This document shows, in pieces, positions 45,732 to 56,501 of a stretch of DNA of 64,000 nucleotides. The DNA is taken from assembly GCF_963259705.1 (NCBI RefSeq), contig NC_081853.1, positions 3,295,019 through 3,359,018 of the forward strand. Reading direction: 5' to 3'. The stretch's first letter is position 1. Each line of letters begins with the position of its first letter. Under the pieces are notes generated by a model. It saw only the letters and a program-made list of their open reading frames with translations. It had not been told where the DNA came from and made no database searches. The position numbers and the translations under genes were made by a program. The stretch comes from Myotis daubentonii (lineage: Eukaryota > Chordata > Mammalia > Chiroptera > Vespertilionidae).

Positions 45732-47513
45732 TATAAGTAATAAAACACTAAGTCACACTCATTGTGGGGAAGTGAATATCCTATTTAAAAAAAAAAACAC
45801 CCACAAATGGAACAACAGATTCATGTTTCTCATCTAATGTTCGTCTAGGATAGAAGCATATTGAGTGGCTGGTGAGCAAATTAGTGACATTTTAAAAATT
45901 GTTAGTTTTGTGCATACTCTTTTACTCTTGGGGCTCTTCCTATCCTGATGATTCCAGTGTAAAAGCATCAAATGGGTTGAATGCATGGGTGCGGAAGCTA
46001 AAGCACTGACGTGCGTGTTAATGGAAGCCACAGGAGAAAGGCCTTCCTGCGGCCACCTGGGCCTGCTGAGGGTGATAAGGCGATTGCTCAGGAGGGCAAT
46101 GTCTACAGTGGCTTGTTAATTAGAAGAACCCATTTAATTAATTTTTAATTAAAATTTTAGCAACGGAAAAACTTGCACTCATACAGGAAACGGATAATTA
46201 TTTTAACATTTGGTGGCCTTTCATTAAATATTCTGAAAAATATAAACTCTGTAGATGCCAAATTTTGCAACATGATCTTCTTCAGTCTGTTACTACACAG
46301 AAGTAAGCAGCTGAATGGAAAGAAAGACAAGTTTCTCTGCTTAGGAGAAAGATGGCTTTTGTTTATCTGCCCACCATGCTTTTCCACTCATTGCTATTTT
46401 AGAAAGATTCCACTTGTAAAAGGTTTACTTGCTATAATCTTAAACCAGACTTATTAATAGGTGCCCATTTTTAAGAAAAGGATAAAAAATAAACTAAATA
46501 AAGTAAAAACACAATGTAGTTAGGTATAATACATGTTTATATTTATCAAAAAGTAATACCTTCTACACCATAGATTAAAATTTTATCAGGTATGTTTCTG
46601 CATAGAAACTCAGTGGTTATTTTGATTTTTCCCCTCTAACAGAGGATTAAAAACAGAAAAATTATTATTGAGTGGGGAACCCAATAAAAAGCCTTATTAT
46701 TGGAAAGAAAAGGAGGATTCTGCATTCACTTCTAGTTAAAGCTAGAACATGGAAGATGAAGGCTGTTACCATCAACTAGAGAGAGACTGGCTGCTGATGC
46801 TGGGAACTCAGGTTGGTCTGACCATGTCCCTCACGTATTTGGAACTCCGGCCAGAAGTGTCCTGTGTCTGAGCCACTGCTGAAGATGGTGTTTGCGGCAG
46901 GTCCGCTGGGGTGGGAGGAAGGGCCAGTGGGAGGCACTGGTATGCTAATGCCTTGCCTTCTCCCTCACCTGTTGACCCTGTTAACCCTTTGAATGCCAAC
47001 CAATGTCCTAGGAACTATGCTAAAATTGCCAAGGCATTTTTGCTGATTTTACAGCAGTTTAGGAAAAAAATTAGGAATCACAAGTAAATGAAGTTACATA
47101 TTCAAAAACTTAAGGAAACCTTTACTACATTGACACATTTAGCAATATCATCATCACTAATAAAAGCAGACTTAGAACTGGACGCCATTTCGAAGCTTTG
47201 ATAGCGCTCCCGGCACTTTTGGTGAAAGACAGGAGAAACGCGATTGCGCTCCCCGGCACTCTAGGGGTTCAGGTGAGAGGGCTGAGCAACACCCATGCTT
47301 CCCAGCAAGCAGGATGCAGTTCCCACCTGGGAGTGAAGCCATGCGGCGGGCATGGGCTCAATAAACTTGAGTCTCAACATGAAAATGATGGCCCTGTCAG
47401 GTACCTGACCCAAATCTCCTCGAGTCAAAAAGAACATCTACCTTTAGTGCTACAATGACTCAACTTGTTATTTGAGAGGAAACCTAAGCCTTCGCCTTTT
47501 GACAGGCAATGAT
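45732..47513. other. Unassigned DNA, no gene seen
   Basis: 46085-46330 is AT-rich and repeat-free, with several taattaa cores. 47158-47480 begins with a Helitron-like actaataaaagcagact and includes an AATAAA near 47361, but no 3' end is visible. Confidence 0.4.
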
Positions 47514-47807
47514 AAGAATGTAGTGCCACTTGGTACTATTATACTTAAAATCCGTTTTTCTTGAAATATTAATATTAATTGCATGTAATATTATATTTAA
47601 GGTCATCTTTCTTGAATAATTTGTGTTTAATGCATGTAGCATATTTAAAATCATTTTTCTTGAGCTACTAATGTTCATTGCATGTAGTAGTATATTTAAG
47701 ATAGTTTTTCTTAAAATATTAATGTTGTTTATTGCATGTAACATTATTATATTTAAAATTGTTTTTCTTGAAATAAAAAATAAATTAAAAAGAAGAATGT
47801 AGTGCCA
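47514..47807 (+). mobile_element. Retroposed tandem-repeat insertion with 15-bp TSD
   Basis: An exact 15-bp duplication aagaatgtagtgcca lies at 47514-47528 and 47793-47807. The 264-bp insert between (47529-47792) ends in an A-rich tail (gaaataaaaaataaattaaa). It is made of about four and a half units of 48-57 bp, each starting tttttcttga and containing ttgcatgta and atatttaa. Exact duplication plus A-rich tail is the signature of L1-driven target-primed insertion. The repeat unit is not one I recognise. The minus-strand frame over it repeats LHAxN...RK, a translation artefact. Confidence 0.75.
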
Positions 47808-47886
47808 TATTTATTTATTTTTTAAATCATATTTACTTTTAAGATCCCTTCTATTTATAGCAGTTGATACCAGTTTTATATTACAA
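47808..47886. other. Short AT-rich spacer
   Basis: Unique-looking AT-rich DNA up to the Helitron CTAG. Confidence 0.5.
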
Positions 47887-47995
47887 CTAGAGGCCTGGTG
47901 CACAAATTCGTGCACTGGTGGACTCCAGCCAGTGCAAGGGCTGTGGTCATTCTGGTCGTTCTGCTGTTTGGTCACTGGGCTTTTATTATATAGGA
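47887..47995 (-). mobile_element. Helitron A of a tandem pair, 109 bp
   Basis: Minus strand. The 5' end TCCTATATAATAAAAGCCCA is at 47995. The 3' palindrome (gtgcacaaattcgtgcac) and CTAG are at 47890-47887. It abuts Helitron B without a base between them. Confidence 0.92.
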
Positions 47996-48307
47996 CTAGA
48001 GGCCCGGTGCACCGGTGTGGTCCCTTGACCTGGCCTGTGGGGATTGGGCCGAAACCAGCTCTCTGACATCCCCTGAGGAGTCCTGGATTGCGAGAGGGTG
48101 GTTCTCAGGTGACACACCCCAGAATCGGGCTCCCGCCTCTCTGGTTCCAGGTGGGTCACCTGAGAACCACAGTTGCCAAATCACCACAGCTCGGCAGCTC
48201 CTGCGTTGAGCATCTGCCCCCTGGTGGTCAGTGTGCATCACAGCTACCAGTCAGCTGGCTGAACAGTCGGCCAGTCGGCCGGTCGCTTAGGCTTTTATAC
48301 ATGTAGA
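47996..48307 (-). mobile_element. Helitron B of a tandem pair, 312 bp
   Basis: Minus strand. The 5' end TCTACATGTATAAAAGCC is at 48307 beside an A. The 3' end is CTAG at 47999-47996, which is followed directly by the T of Helitron A's TCC start. The hairpin is partly lost (ggtgcaccggtgt). It carries a ccctggtggtcagtgtgc block shared with the copy at 27826. Confidence 0.9.
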
Positions 48308-50024
48308 TAATGCTAGAAAGGTTACCTTTTAAAGCCCCACTTTAACACAATTGCTGAGGAAGGCAGTCCCATGGGGCCGGTCTCTGCACCCACTCACCCA
48401 GCAGGAAGGGCCGAGGGCCTGGAAGTCGCCCTAACCAAGAAGTCTAGAGTCCTCTCTGCCCGTGCTGGATTTACAGCCTGGGTGGGAATATCCTTACCTG
48501 CTGTGGACTCAGTGTGGGTCCTTTGTTCTGCCTAAGTGTGCATCCATGCTGCCTGTCTCCTGCCAGGAGGGCCGGGCTCCTTTGTCCTGTGACAGAAGAT
48601 GGTTCACATGCAGGCCAGGGGCCCTGTGTTGGTTGCTTGGAGGGTCTTGCTGGCCCTGGGGAACCAATGCCGGTGACTGTAAGTGTTCTTGCTCTGCCTC
48701 TTCTCATTGTTCCATCCAGTGCTTACCTGTGTTGTGTCTTCCTTGCTGACTCTGATACCAATGTTACTGCAGGGGGTCTGGGCCCAGAGCAGGGCTGCCT
48801 CAGGCCAGCCTGCGGTGTGTGGGTTATTGACTTCATGCAGGAAGGATTTCACAGGTGAGTCCAGGTGGGTTTGAGAGGATGTTTGACAGCTGGGACAGTG
48901 AAAGACAGGAAAGGCCTAGGGTAGAAGCAGCAACAGGAGACACGTTATAGGAAAGAAGTGGGCAACACTGAGCTGTGTGAAGTCACTGGGAAGTGAGGGT
49001 CACAAGTGACAGAAGTGAGCGTGTCAGAGAGAATGAGGCCTTGGTGACAGGTTCAGGGGTTAGCCTGGGATGAGCTGTGGCTGCCCGTTGCTCCCCTGGT
49101 TGCAAGTCTTGTGGGACCTTTAGAGCTGAGGAGAAAAAGAGCAGAGGCACAGGGCATGGGCATGCTCTCGTGAGAGCACAAGTGCTGGTCCTGTGTCTTG
49201 AGGCTTTTTACTTTTCTTTAGCTGCTGGGAATCCTAGGGGAGGTCTCAGGGAGGGTCTGAACAGAGTAGTCATTCACTTTTCAGGTGTGTTCTTCGATAT
49301 GCTGGTTCACCAGAATGTGCGTGTGATGGGGTCAGCGGTTATTTTCTGGTTAGTTTTCTTTTCAAAGAATACCCTCCAAGAGGGACCAGTCAAGGCCAGT
49401 CTGCGCCGGGCTGGTCTGGAATGTGTCGACCATCTGCTCCTAAGTGCCCTTGGTTAGGGAAGATAAAACCTTGTGATTCATTACCTGGCTGCAAATTGCT
49501 CAAGTCATTTGTCCTTGTTTGATTATTTTGTCTCAGTTTCCCTATTCCACTGGCCCAGGAATTTTCCTGGCTTCTTACTCTCCCGCCTCACCAAGATGCA
49601 GTGGGCAGAAGTGCTCAGACTTCTAGATGGGAGACATAGCATCTGCCCACAGAAATGAGTGATTTAAAGAAAAACAAAGTAAACTAATGCAGGTAATTGT
49701 GCAAAAATTTTTAACTTCGGCTGCAAAAGAGTAATATTTGGCAAAGGCCAAACCGATCTGATACCCTCCATTTCCACTGGGAAGAGCTAATTTCCTCTGG
49801 TGACGATCTCAGCATTTAGAGTCACATTATTCTGATGGCTCTACTTTGCCAGTCCTTGTGGGGTTGTTGCTTTGCAGGGATCAGACAATTAGAAAGCAAC
49901 TCAGAGATTTTAGAGGGATAGGAGGCACATGCACATACATACCTACACAGATTCATGCAAGCAGCTCTCTCTATGGCACCGCTCCATGTGCCACCAAAGA
50001 AAGTCTATAGACTCCTTGCCCTTT
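48308..50024. other. Unassigned DNA; possible old LTR-type sequence 48700-49560
   Basis: No gene. The text from about 48760 to 49560 (for example tgtgtgatggggtcagcggt and ctcagtttccctattccact) has the character of a mammalian retroviral LTR. I cannot name the family or find its ends. Frames on the plus strand up to 126 codons lack domains. Confidence 0.3.
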
Positions 50025-50490
50025 ACTTATTGTTTTGATTGTGATGAAGCATAAGTAACTCAAAATTTACAATTTTAACCATTTTTAAGTGTACGATTCA
50101 ATGGGTTAAATAATTCACAATGTAGTGCATCCATTTCCAGAACTTTTCATCATCCCAAACAGTAGCTCAGTTCCCATTAAGCAATAACTCCCTGCTGCCA
50201 CCACGGTAACCTCTATTCTACTTCCTGTCTCTGAATGTGCCTATTCTAAATACCCCGTAAAAGAGGAATCATGTCTGGCTTATGTCACTTAGTGTGTGTC
50301 CAAGGTTCATCTATGTTGTAATGCATATCGGGATTTTATTCCTTTTTGTGTCCAAGTAACCTCCTGTTCTATAGATACACCACATTGTGTATCCATGTCT
50401 CTCTTGATGAGCACTGGGGTTGTTTCTGCCTTTTGGCTCTTAGGAAGAACATTGCCCCTCCTATTGTACCCAGGCAACGTGTTCTTTCCT
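50025..50490 (-). mobile_element. L1M 3' end, antisense
   Basis: Landmarks accatttttaagtgtacgat, tccatttccagaacttttca and catcatcccaaacagtagct are the reverse complement of a well-known L1M 3' region. They are followed by the ORF2 C-terminal region (ctatgttgtaatgcatatcg). Confidence 0.85.
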
Positions 50491-50517
50491 TTTTCTTTTA
50501 AAGATTGCCCTTGCGGA

Positions 50518-50962
50518 TGGTATTATTTTCCTCCTGCTGCTATAACAAGATCACCACAAACTTAGTGGCTTAAAGCAACAGATTTATCACCATACGTCTA
50601 GGTTTGCAATCAGTTTCCCTAGGCTTCCCATCAAGGTGGGAGGGCGGGCTCCTTCGCGAGCTCTGGAAGGGGATCGCTCCTGCATGCTTCTGCTTCCGGA
50701 GGTTGCTGGCATTCCTTGGCCTATTGTCTCTTCCCTGATCTTCTAAGCGCATCACTCCAACCTCTGACCCTCCTGGCTGCCTCTCACAAGAACCCTTATG
50801 TTCACATTGGGCCCTCAGGATTATACAGAATAATCTCACCATCTCAAGACCCTTAACTTCATCCATCTGCAAAACCTCTTTTACATGTAAAGCAACATAT
50901 TCACAGGTGCCAGGGATTAGGACATGGACATCCTGGGGGGGGGGCATTATTCAGCCTACCAT
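50518..50962 (-). mobile_element. MaLR-type LTR, antisense
   Basis: Reads acaaacttagtggcttaaag at the left and attattcagcctacca at the right, the reverse complement of a mammalian MaLR-type LTR (TGGTAGGC... start, ...TTTAAGCCACTAAG... near the 3' end). Diverged, no coding sequence. The exact subfamily is uncertain. Confidence 0.7.
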
Positions 50963-51238
50963 AATTATTTTGACCCCTGGCAAATGGTAGGATGGATCCA
51001 GGAGCTGGCTCCATCATATTCTCCCATTGCTTCTTTGGGGTGAACCTAGCATACCATTTCCACCCAGGGGTGGTCCCCTGCATGAGCCACGTGATTTCAG
51101 AGTCCCGCTGGGTGGGATGCAGAGAACAGTCCACTTGAGCAGAGACAGTGGAAAACCAACTGTCTCAGTCACTGAAGGGATGGGGAATGAGAATAATAGA
51201 TCAAATATGTCTTTGGTGCATACAGGGGGCTTGGCATA

Positions 51239-51608
51239 TGTTGGGAGCCATTAGAGATATTGGCTTAGACAAAGCCATCTTAAGAATTATAAGTTTCTGG
51301 TTCCTCCAGAAACTCCTAATTACCAGAAACTATGTATGTCCTGAGGTTTGGTCAACAGCCAAAGATAACCATCCTATACCCTGAAGCAACTACTGCCACA
51401 ACCTGAGCCTGCTACAACCCTGCTGATAAGCTAATAGGCTTCTCCACCCACCCCCCATCCCTAAAACAGTATATATCCTGCCATTGTGAGAATAAAGTTG
51501 GAGGCTTGATCAGGACTTGTCTTGCCTCCATTCCTTCTTGTCCCTTGTTTGTTTCATTCTCCTAGGGTGTCTCTGCGTTCCCCCGTTGTTGTCCCGCGGG
51601 TCGGGGCA
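51239..51608 (+). mobile_element. Solo LTR of a class II (ERVK-like) retrovirus, 370 bp
   Basis: Begins TGTTGGGAGCC and ends GTCGGGGCA, giving the usual TG...CA. An exact 6-bp duplication ggcata flanks it (51233-51238 and 51609-51614), typical of class II endogenous retroviruses. A TATATAT box lies at 51470-51476 and the AATAAA signal at 51491-51496, with GC-rich sequence after it (ccgcgggtcgggg). No internal viral sequence remains, so the provirus has recombined to a solo LTR. Intact ends and duplication suggest a fairly young insertion. Confidence 0.88.
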
Positions 51609-51614
51609 GGCATA

Positions 51615-51868
51615 TGCTACTTCATTCATCTATACAACAGGATCCCGGGTCGCAGAACAAGTGTATAGCGGAGCTAGAGATTCCAATACAAGATAGCTGA
51701 CTCTGCTGGGCTTTTCTGTGGCTCCATTATGACTGATTCATAGGACTTTAACTGGTATCAGCAAGAGGTTAGTAGGTTCCATTCAGCACAGCTCCCAGAT
51801 GTAGCTCAACAGAGGAACAGTCAGGGATCAGCAGTGATGACACCTGGTTGAAACTTTAAACTGACCAA
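51615..51868. other. Unassigned spacer
   Basis: Unique-looking DNA between the solo LTR and the composite Helitron. Confidence 0.45.
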
Positions 51869-52472
51869 TCTTATATAATAAAGAGGTACTATGCAAATTA
51901 ACCTTCACACCCTCACAAGATGGCTACCTAAGAGGTGGAGCTTTTGACGCTGACTGGCATAGAAACCAACCAATCAGAACATAATCTGGGTGAACTGTGA
52001 AGGCAGAACCTAAGGTGGGGGCTGAGGAGGGGTTTTAAGGGCAGCAGCTGTTTGGTATAAGGCAGGGGTGGGCAAACTTTTTGACTCGAGGGCCACAATG
52101 GGTTCTTAAACTGGACCGGAGGGCCGGAACAAAAGCATGGATATAGTGTTTGTGTGAACTAATACATGTTAACCCTGCTGCTGGTGAAGGAGCAGAGGGG
52201 AGAACAAGAGAACCCTCCGCTCTTTCGGCTCCGCGGGCTGGATAGAACAGCCGAACGGGCCGGATCTGACCCGTGGGCCGTAGTTTACCCATGGCTGGTG
52301 TAAGGTGTAAGAAAGTGGTTCAATTTTTTAATGACTGGTTTGGCAATAGAGTGCATATGGCTGGCTATCAGCCCAGATATAGGGATTATGTGTTTTTGTC
52401 TGCCAAGAGCATCTCCTCCTGCTCAAAAAGGCTTTTCTGCCCCATTTAAGCAATCCTATCCTATATAATGTA
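51869..52472 (+). mobile_element. Helitron 5' end with possibly captured segment
   Basis: Starts TCTTATATAATAAAGAGGTA after an A and continues atgcaaattaacc, a Helitron start. No 3' hairpin or CTAG of its own is seen before the second Helitron at 52473. Between lies about 330 bp of non-Helitron-like sequence (plus a hAT element) including the CCAATCAG box at 51970-51977. It ends with a 14-bp stub TCCTATATAATG (52459-52470), another Helitron start. It could be a captured host segment, or a Helitron that lost its end. Confidence 0.6.
52063..52297 (+). mobile_element. Non-autonomous hAT element (235 bp)
   Basis: Begins CAGGGGTGGGCAAACTTTTT and ends gtagtttacccatggctg, the inverse. Flanks are gtataagg (52055-52062) and gtgtaagg (52298-52305), an 8-bp duplication with one mismatch. 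It inserted into the Helitron-borne segment, so it is younger than that Helitron. Confidence 0.88.
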
Positions 52473-53093
52473 TCTATACTAATGAAAGGGCAATATGCTA
52501 ATTAGACCAGGTCGACTGGCCATCTTCTGACATCCAACTTCCTTCTGGACAAAGCCATGGTGGTGGGGGCCGAGGCAGAGGCAGTTAGGGCTGATCAGGC
52601 CATCAGGGGAGTGCAATTGGGGGCGAGATCAGGCCAACAGGGGTTTAGGGGCAATCAGGCTGGCAGGGGAGGGCTGTTGGGGGCAACCAGGTCGGCAGGA
52701 GAGGGCAGTTGGGGGTGAGATCAGGCTGGCAGGAGGTTAGGGGCAATCAGGCCGGCAGGGGAGGGCAGTTCAGGGAGAGATCAGGCCTGCAGGTGAGGGT
52801 AGTTGGGGGTGAGATCAGGCCAGCAGGGGAGGCAGTTGGGGGCAAAATCAGGCCGGCAGGGGAGAGCAGTTAGGGGTGAGATCGGGCTGGCAGGGGAGGG
52901 CAGTTAGGGGCAATCAGGCAGGCAGGCAGGTAGGCAGGTGAGTAGTTAGGAGCCAGCAGTCTCAGATTGTAAGAGGGATGTCCGACTCCCTGTGGGATTG
53001 GGCCTAAACCTGCAATCGGACATCCCTAAGGGGTCTCCGATTGGAGAGGGTGGACACCCCCCCCCCCATAAATTTTGTGCACCAGGCCACTAG
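52473..53093 (+). mobile_element. Non-autonomous Helitron (HeliBat) with short repeats
   Basis: Starts TCTATACTAATGAAAGGGC after an A. Ends in aaattttgtgcaccagg and CTAG at 53090-53093 followed by T. The interior is a degenerate array of ggcaggggagggcagttggg-type units of about 35-45 bp (52600-52930). Related to the copy at 12327-12798 by its shared 3' part (gtgggattgggcctaaacc). Confidence 0.9.
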
Positions 53094-53645
53094 TATATCC
53101 ATAACCCCTTATCCACAATTCCAAAATGCAGCTCTCTGAAAACAAAATTTTTTTAAAATATATTTTATTGATTTTTTTTACAGAGAGGAAGGGAGAGGGA
53201 TAGAGAGTTAGAAACATCGTTGGGAGAGAAACATCTATCAGCTGCCTCTTGCACACTCCCTTCTGGGGATGTGCCCGCAACCAAGGTATATGCCCTTGAC
53301 CAGAATCAAACCTGGGACCCTTGAGTCCGCAGGCTGACGCTCTATCCACTGAGCCAAACCGGTTAGGGCATGAAAACAAAATTATTTTTAAATCTACATT
53401 GGAGGCAGACATGTAGCTGCACCTGAGCTAACATAGGCAATTAGTAGGTTTCATTTCTCTTGCGTGGTGTGGATATTCTTTCATTTTGCTGAGAAAATAT
53501 TAAATGTTTTGTTATGGTGTGTTGCCAAGAATCTAAATTCTGGGTTTTTGTTACATGCTGTATGGGATACACATCTTTCTACTTTTCTGAAGTCCAAACA
53601 ATTCTGAACTCCCAAAGCGTTTGGATAAAGGATTGTGGACTTGTA
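53094..53645. mobile_element. Tc1/mariner-type element split by VES
   Basis: Left end ccataaccccttatccac and right end ggataaaggattgtggac are rough inverses. The sequence resembles a Tigger/Kanga-type non-autonomous element. A VES SINE (53150-53370) lies inside it, and the Helitron 3' end abuts its left side. Confidence 0.45.
53150..53370 (-). mobile_element. VES SINE with 13-bp perfect TSD
   Basis: Minus-strand tRNA-derived SINE. Box-A TGGCTCAGTGG reads at about 53345-53355 on the minus strand. An exact duplication tgaaaacaaaatt is at 53137-53149 and 53371-53383. The A-rich tail is at about 53150-53175. A well-preserved, recent insertion. Confidence 0.95.
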
Positions 53646-55789
53646 TTTCTCATTAATATCTTATAGTCAATTCTGAGACACATAATATGACTGCGTTAAT
53701 TAAACTCTTTCAGCTGCAAATGCTGGAGTCCCAACCCAACTTACCATAAGCCTTGCAACAACAACAACAAAGGAATTTGATTGGCTTTCATGACTGGAAA
53801 GTACACTTAGGTGGCGGCACCCCGGGGAGCTTCTTTCTTAGGGCTGTGGGCTTTATTTGCAACAGTATTCCTGTGGCAAGGGCAGGCATGAGGAATACGC
53901 CCGAAGGCGTATGATCCAAAGGAAATCACCCCTCCCCTTGATGTCCGATATCCATTTTCAGAGGAAAGCTGATGGACGGGATTACATGCTTATCCCTAAA
54001 CCAGTCACTCTCAGGTGACACGCTTAGCACAGATGCCATGTGCTTGGCAGATACTGAGGCACCGGGAGGAGGCATGAGTTTATAGTATTGCCAGGGCTTA
54101 GGAAACTGGGAAGAGTTATAACCTAATAAGAAAGTGAAGTGGAACCAAAAGGAGTGGCAGCAGTGATGCAGGGCAGCAGAATAAACACACGTGACTCCTT
54201 CCTCTGCTTTAGCTAAAGGTGAACTTGACGCCAATACAAGTCACTATGATTCTAAAAAATTGTTCAGAAAGCAGGTTATTTGTATCTTTCAACTCATAAT
54301 GAGCAACTTATCAGAAAACTTTCATACTTTCCTGAAGCAGGTTTCTGGCAACCATGTTTGCATTCTGTACCCTTAGATATTTGGGATAAAATGAGCCCAT
54401 TAGATGCTGCCTGTTAGAATTTGGAATGGGACTGGGAGACAGTTGCACCCCTGGGCGAGCCTGTCGAATGGAGAATATATTCTCATGAACTGTGGAGGGG
54501 TCATCCTTCTTCCAGAGGCAAGAAAACTTGAAAAAGGTGATGTGCAAAAAGAGGAGATTCAAGCAGAACAGCACAGTGAAAACAGGAAACAGAGAGCGTG
54601 CTGCCGGGGTTCCTGAAGGCGTTCCGCTCCTGTTCTGGTCCCTGTGAGAGGCGTGGTCTTTCCTGCCCTGGGAAGTCAGGAAGGCAACCTGCTTGCTGCT
54701 GAAGCCAGGGAAGCTTGAGTGGCTCCTGATCCTTGTAATCAAAGACTCAAACTACTAATTTATTCCCATTTCTTAGAAATGAAATATTCTGGAAAGAAAA
54801 ATAATGGAAGTACCATATATATCCAAATATAAGTCAACTCCTAATCACAAGTATCCACTTGCATTAACACGAGGAAATTTGCTTTAATTACTATATAATT
54901 CAATATACAGTAAATTAGAAGTTCATCATAATACAAGATATTTAAGGAGATTCCCTTAAATAATAATAGTTAGTAGTAATAATTATTAAGGAATAATTTT
55001 AGAAGGAAGAATCTTACTTTGAAGTCAGACATATGCTAACTACAGGGTGATTTGATGTTAAAACCTAGAATGTGTTTTGAACACTGTTAAGATGGTCACA
55101 TTAGTCCTTCTAAGCTGACCACATGATCACGTGTCTGAGAAACTAAATATACATAAAGTAAGAGCACATTTTGCTACTCAGCATAATGCGGACAGAATCT
55201 CTGGCCATAGCTGCGTGTGATCTTCCTTACCGAACTTGAGGCTCGTAGAAAAACTCAACCATCAAAAGCTGTCCGTAAGGTAAAAAGCCCCAAGAGGCAA
55301 ATTTATTTCCAGCCCAGCCATATAGCTGCAGAGAAAGGAGAAAAATCAAGTATAAAATGAAACCAGGAGCTTACAGAAAGCTTTTTATTCATGTGACATG
55401 ATTTTGCGATAAATTACTTTAATGCTTTCAAAACTCTGATAAATGGATTGATATGATAACAGATTTTGTTTTGTGACTTATTTACTCTGTAGAATTAAAT
55501 TATGAAGTGGGAAGGACAGTAACTCCTTTAGACCACCAGAAAGCCATTTAGGGCAATGGGCTGGAGAAAGCACTGGCAATAATGACTCCCAGGAGAATTT
55601 GTCAAGCCTCTTTATGACCCTGAGGACTTTACCAGAATACAAAAATCCCTAAGGCAAGGGGTGAGGACACAAACACCAAAATAAAGGCCAGTTAATGCTG
55701 CATGTGTGAGAAACTGTGCTGAAATGATGGCATCACCACCTGTGCACAGTCACTGAGAAGGAAGCATCACCGAGTGAACCTCAGGGGTG
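53646..55789. other. Unassigned DNA; possible old repeat 53720-54250
   Basis: 53720-54250 has the wording of an interspersed mammalian repeat (gattggctttcatgactgga, ttatccctaaaccagtcact), but I cannot name it. 54250-55789 holds no recognised repeat or gene; frames 54311-54742 lack domains. Confidence 0.35.
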
Positions 55790-55963
55790 GTCCTCACAGC
55801 AGTAAGAGCATCACCAGAGAACTTGTTAGAAATTCAGATTCTCAGGCCACATCCAGACCTACTGAATCCACAGTTATAGAGGTGGGGCCACAAAAAGCTG
55901 TATTTTGACAAGTCCTCCTGGTGATTTCGATGTGCACTGAAGTTTCAGACCCACTGTAGCAGA
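55790..55963 (-). mobile_element. MER5A, antisense
   Basis: catcaccagagaacttgtta, ttcagattctcaggccacat and acctactgaatccacagtta are MER5A landmarks in antisense. Ends aagtttcagacccactg. Confidence 0.85.
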
Positions 55964-55984
55964 GGTGAAGAGAAAGTTGGGCAG

Positions 55985-56095
55985 AGGTGATTTCCTCTTA
56001 CTGGTTATGTCACTTTGGCGATTTACACAACATTTGAGAGCATAAGTTTCCTCGTCTGTGAAGGTTGAACATCTTCCACTAATGTAAGGTTTAAG
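55985..56095 (+). mobile_element. MIR SINE, partial
   Basis: cttactggttatgtcacttt and taagtttcctcgtctgtgaa match the sense MIR core. Confidence 0.75.
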
Positions 56096-56112
56096 TCTAT
56101 ATTATTTATGAA

Positions 56113-56501
56113 CTAGAGGCCCGGTGCACAGATTTTTGCACAGGTGGGGTCTGGCCACCCCACCCTGATGGGGGGCCCATCGGGCTGGGCTGGCAGCGGG
56201 GAGGGGCCGTCGGAGGTTGGCTGGCTGGCCCTGTCCCCGATTGCTCCCCTCACCCCAATCAAGGGAGGGGCCAGCCAGCTGGCTTCAGGGAGGGGCTGTG
56301 GGCAGTTGGCCGGCTGGCCCTGCCCCTCATCCGGGTGTTAGGGGACGATTGGGGGCTGGGCTGGCTGGGGGTGGAGGCTGATTGGGGCCCGAATCAGGCC
56401 ACTTGGCTGCCGCAGTGTGTGTCATAGCCACTGGTCATTCCGGTGGTTCTGGTGGTTCTGGCGGTTCCGCCATTCCAGCCACTGGGCTTCATATGCGTAG
56501 A
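56113..56501 (-). mobile_element. Non-autonomous Helitron (HeliBat), 389 bp
   Basis: Minus strand. CTAG at 56116-56113 is preceded by the hairpin region (ggtgcacagatttttgcac). The 5' end TCTACGCATATGAAGCCC is at 56501 beside an A. The middle is GC-rich with repeated gctggctggccctg words. Confidence 0.9.

Noticed and set aside
47484..47744. Repetitive LHAxN...RK protein
   Set aside because: Artefact of translating the ~51-bp tandem repeat.
54810..54960. Possible DNA transposon end (taccatatatatccaaatat)
   Set aside because: No matching inverted end or target duplication could be found.
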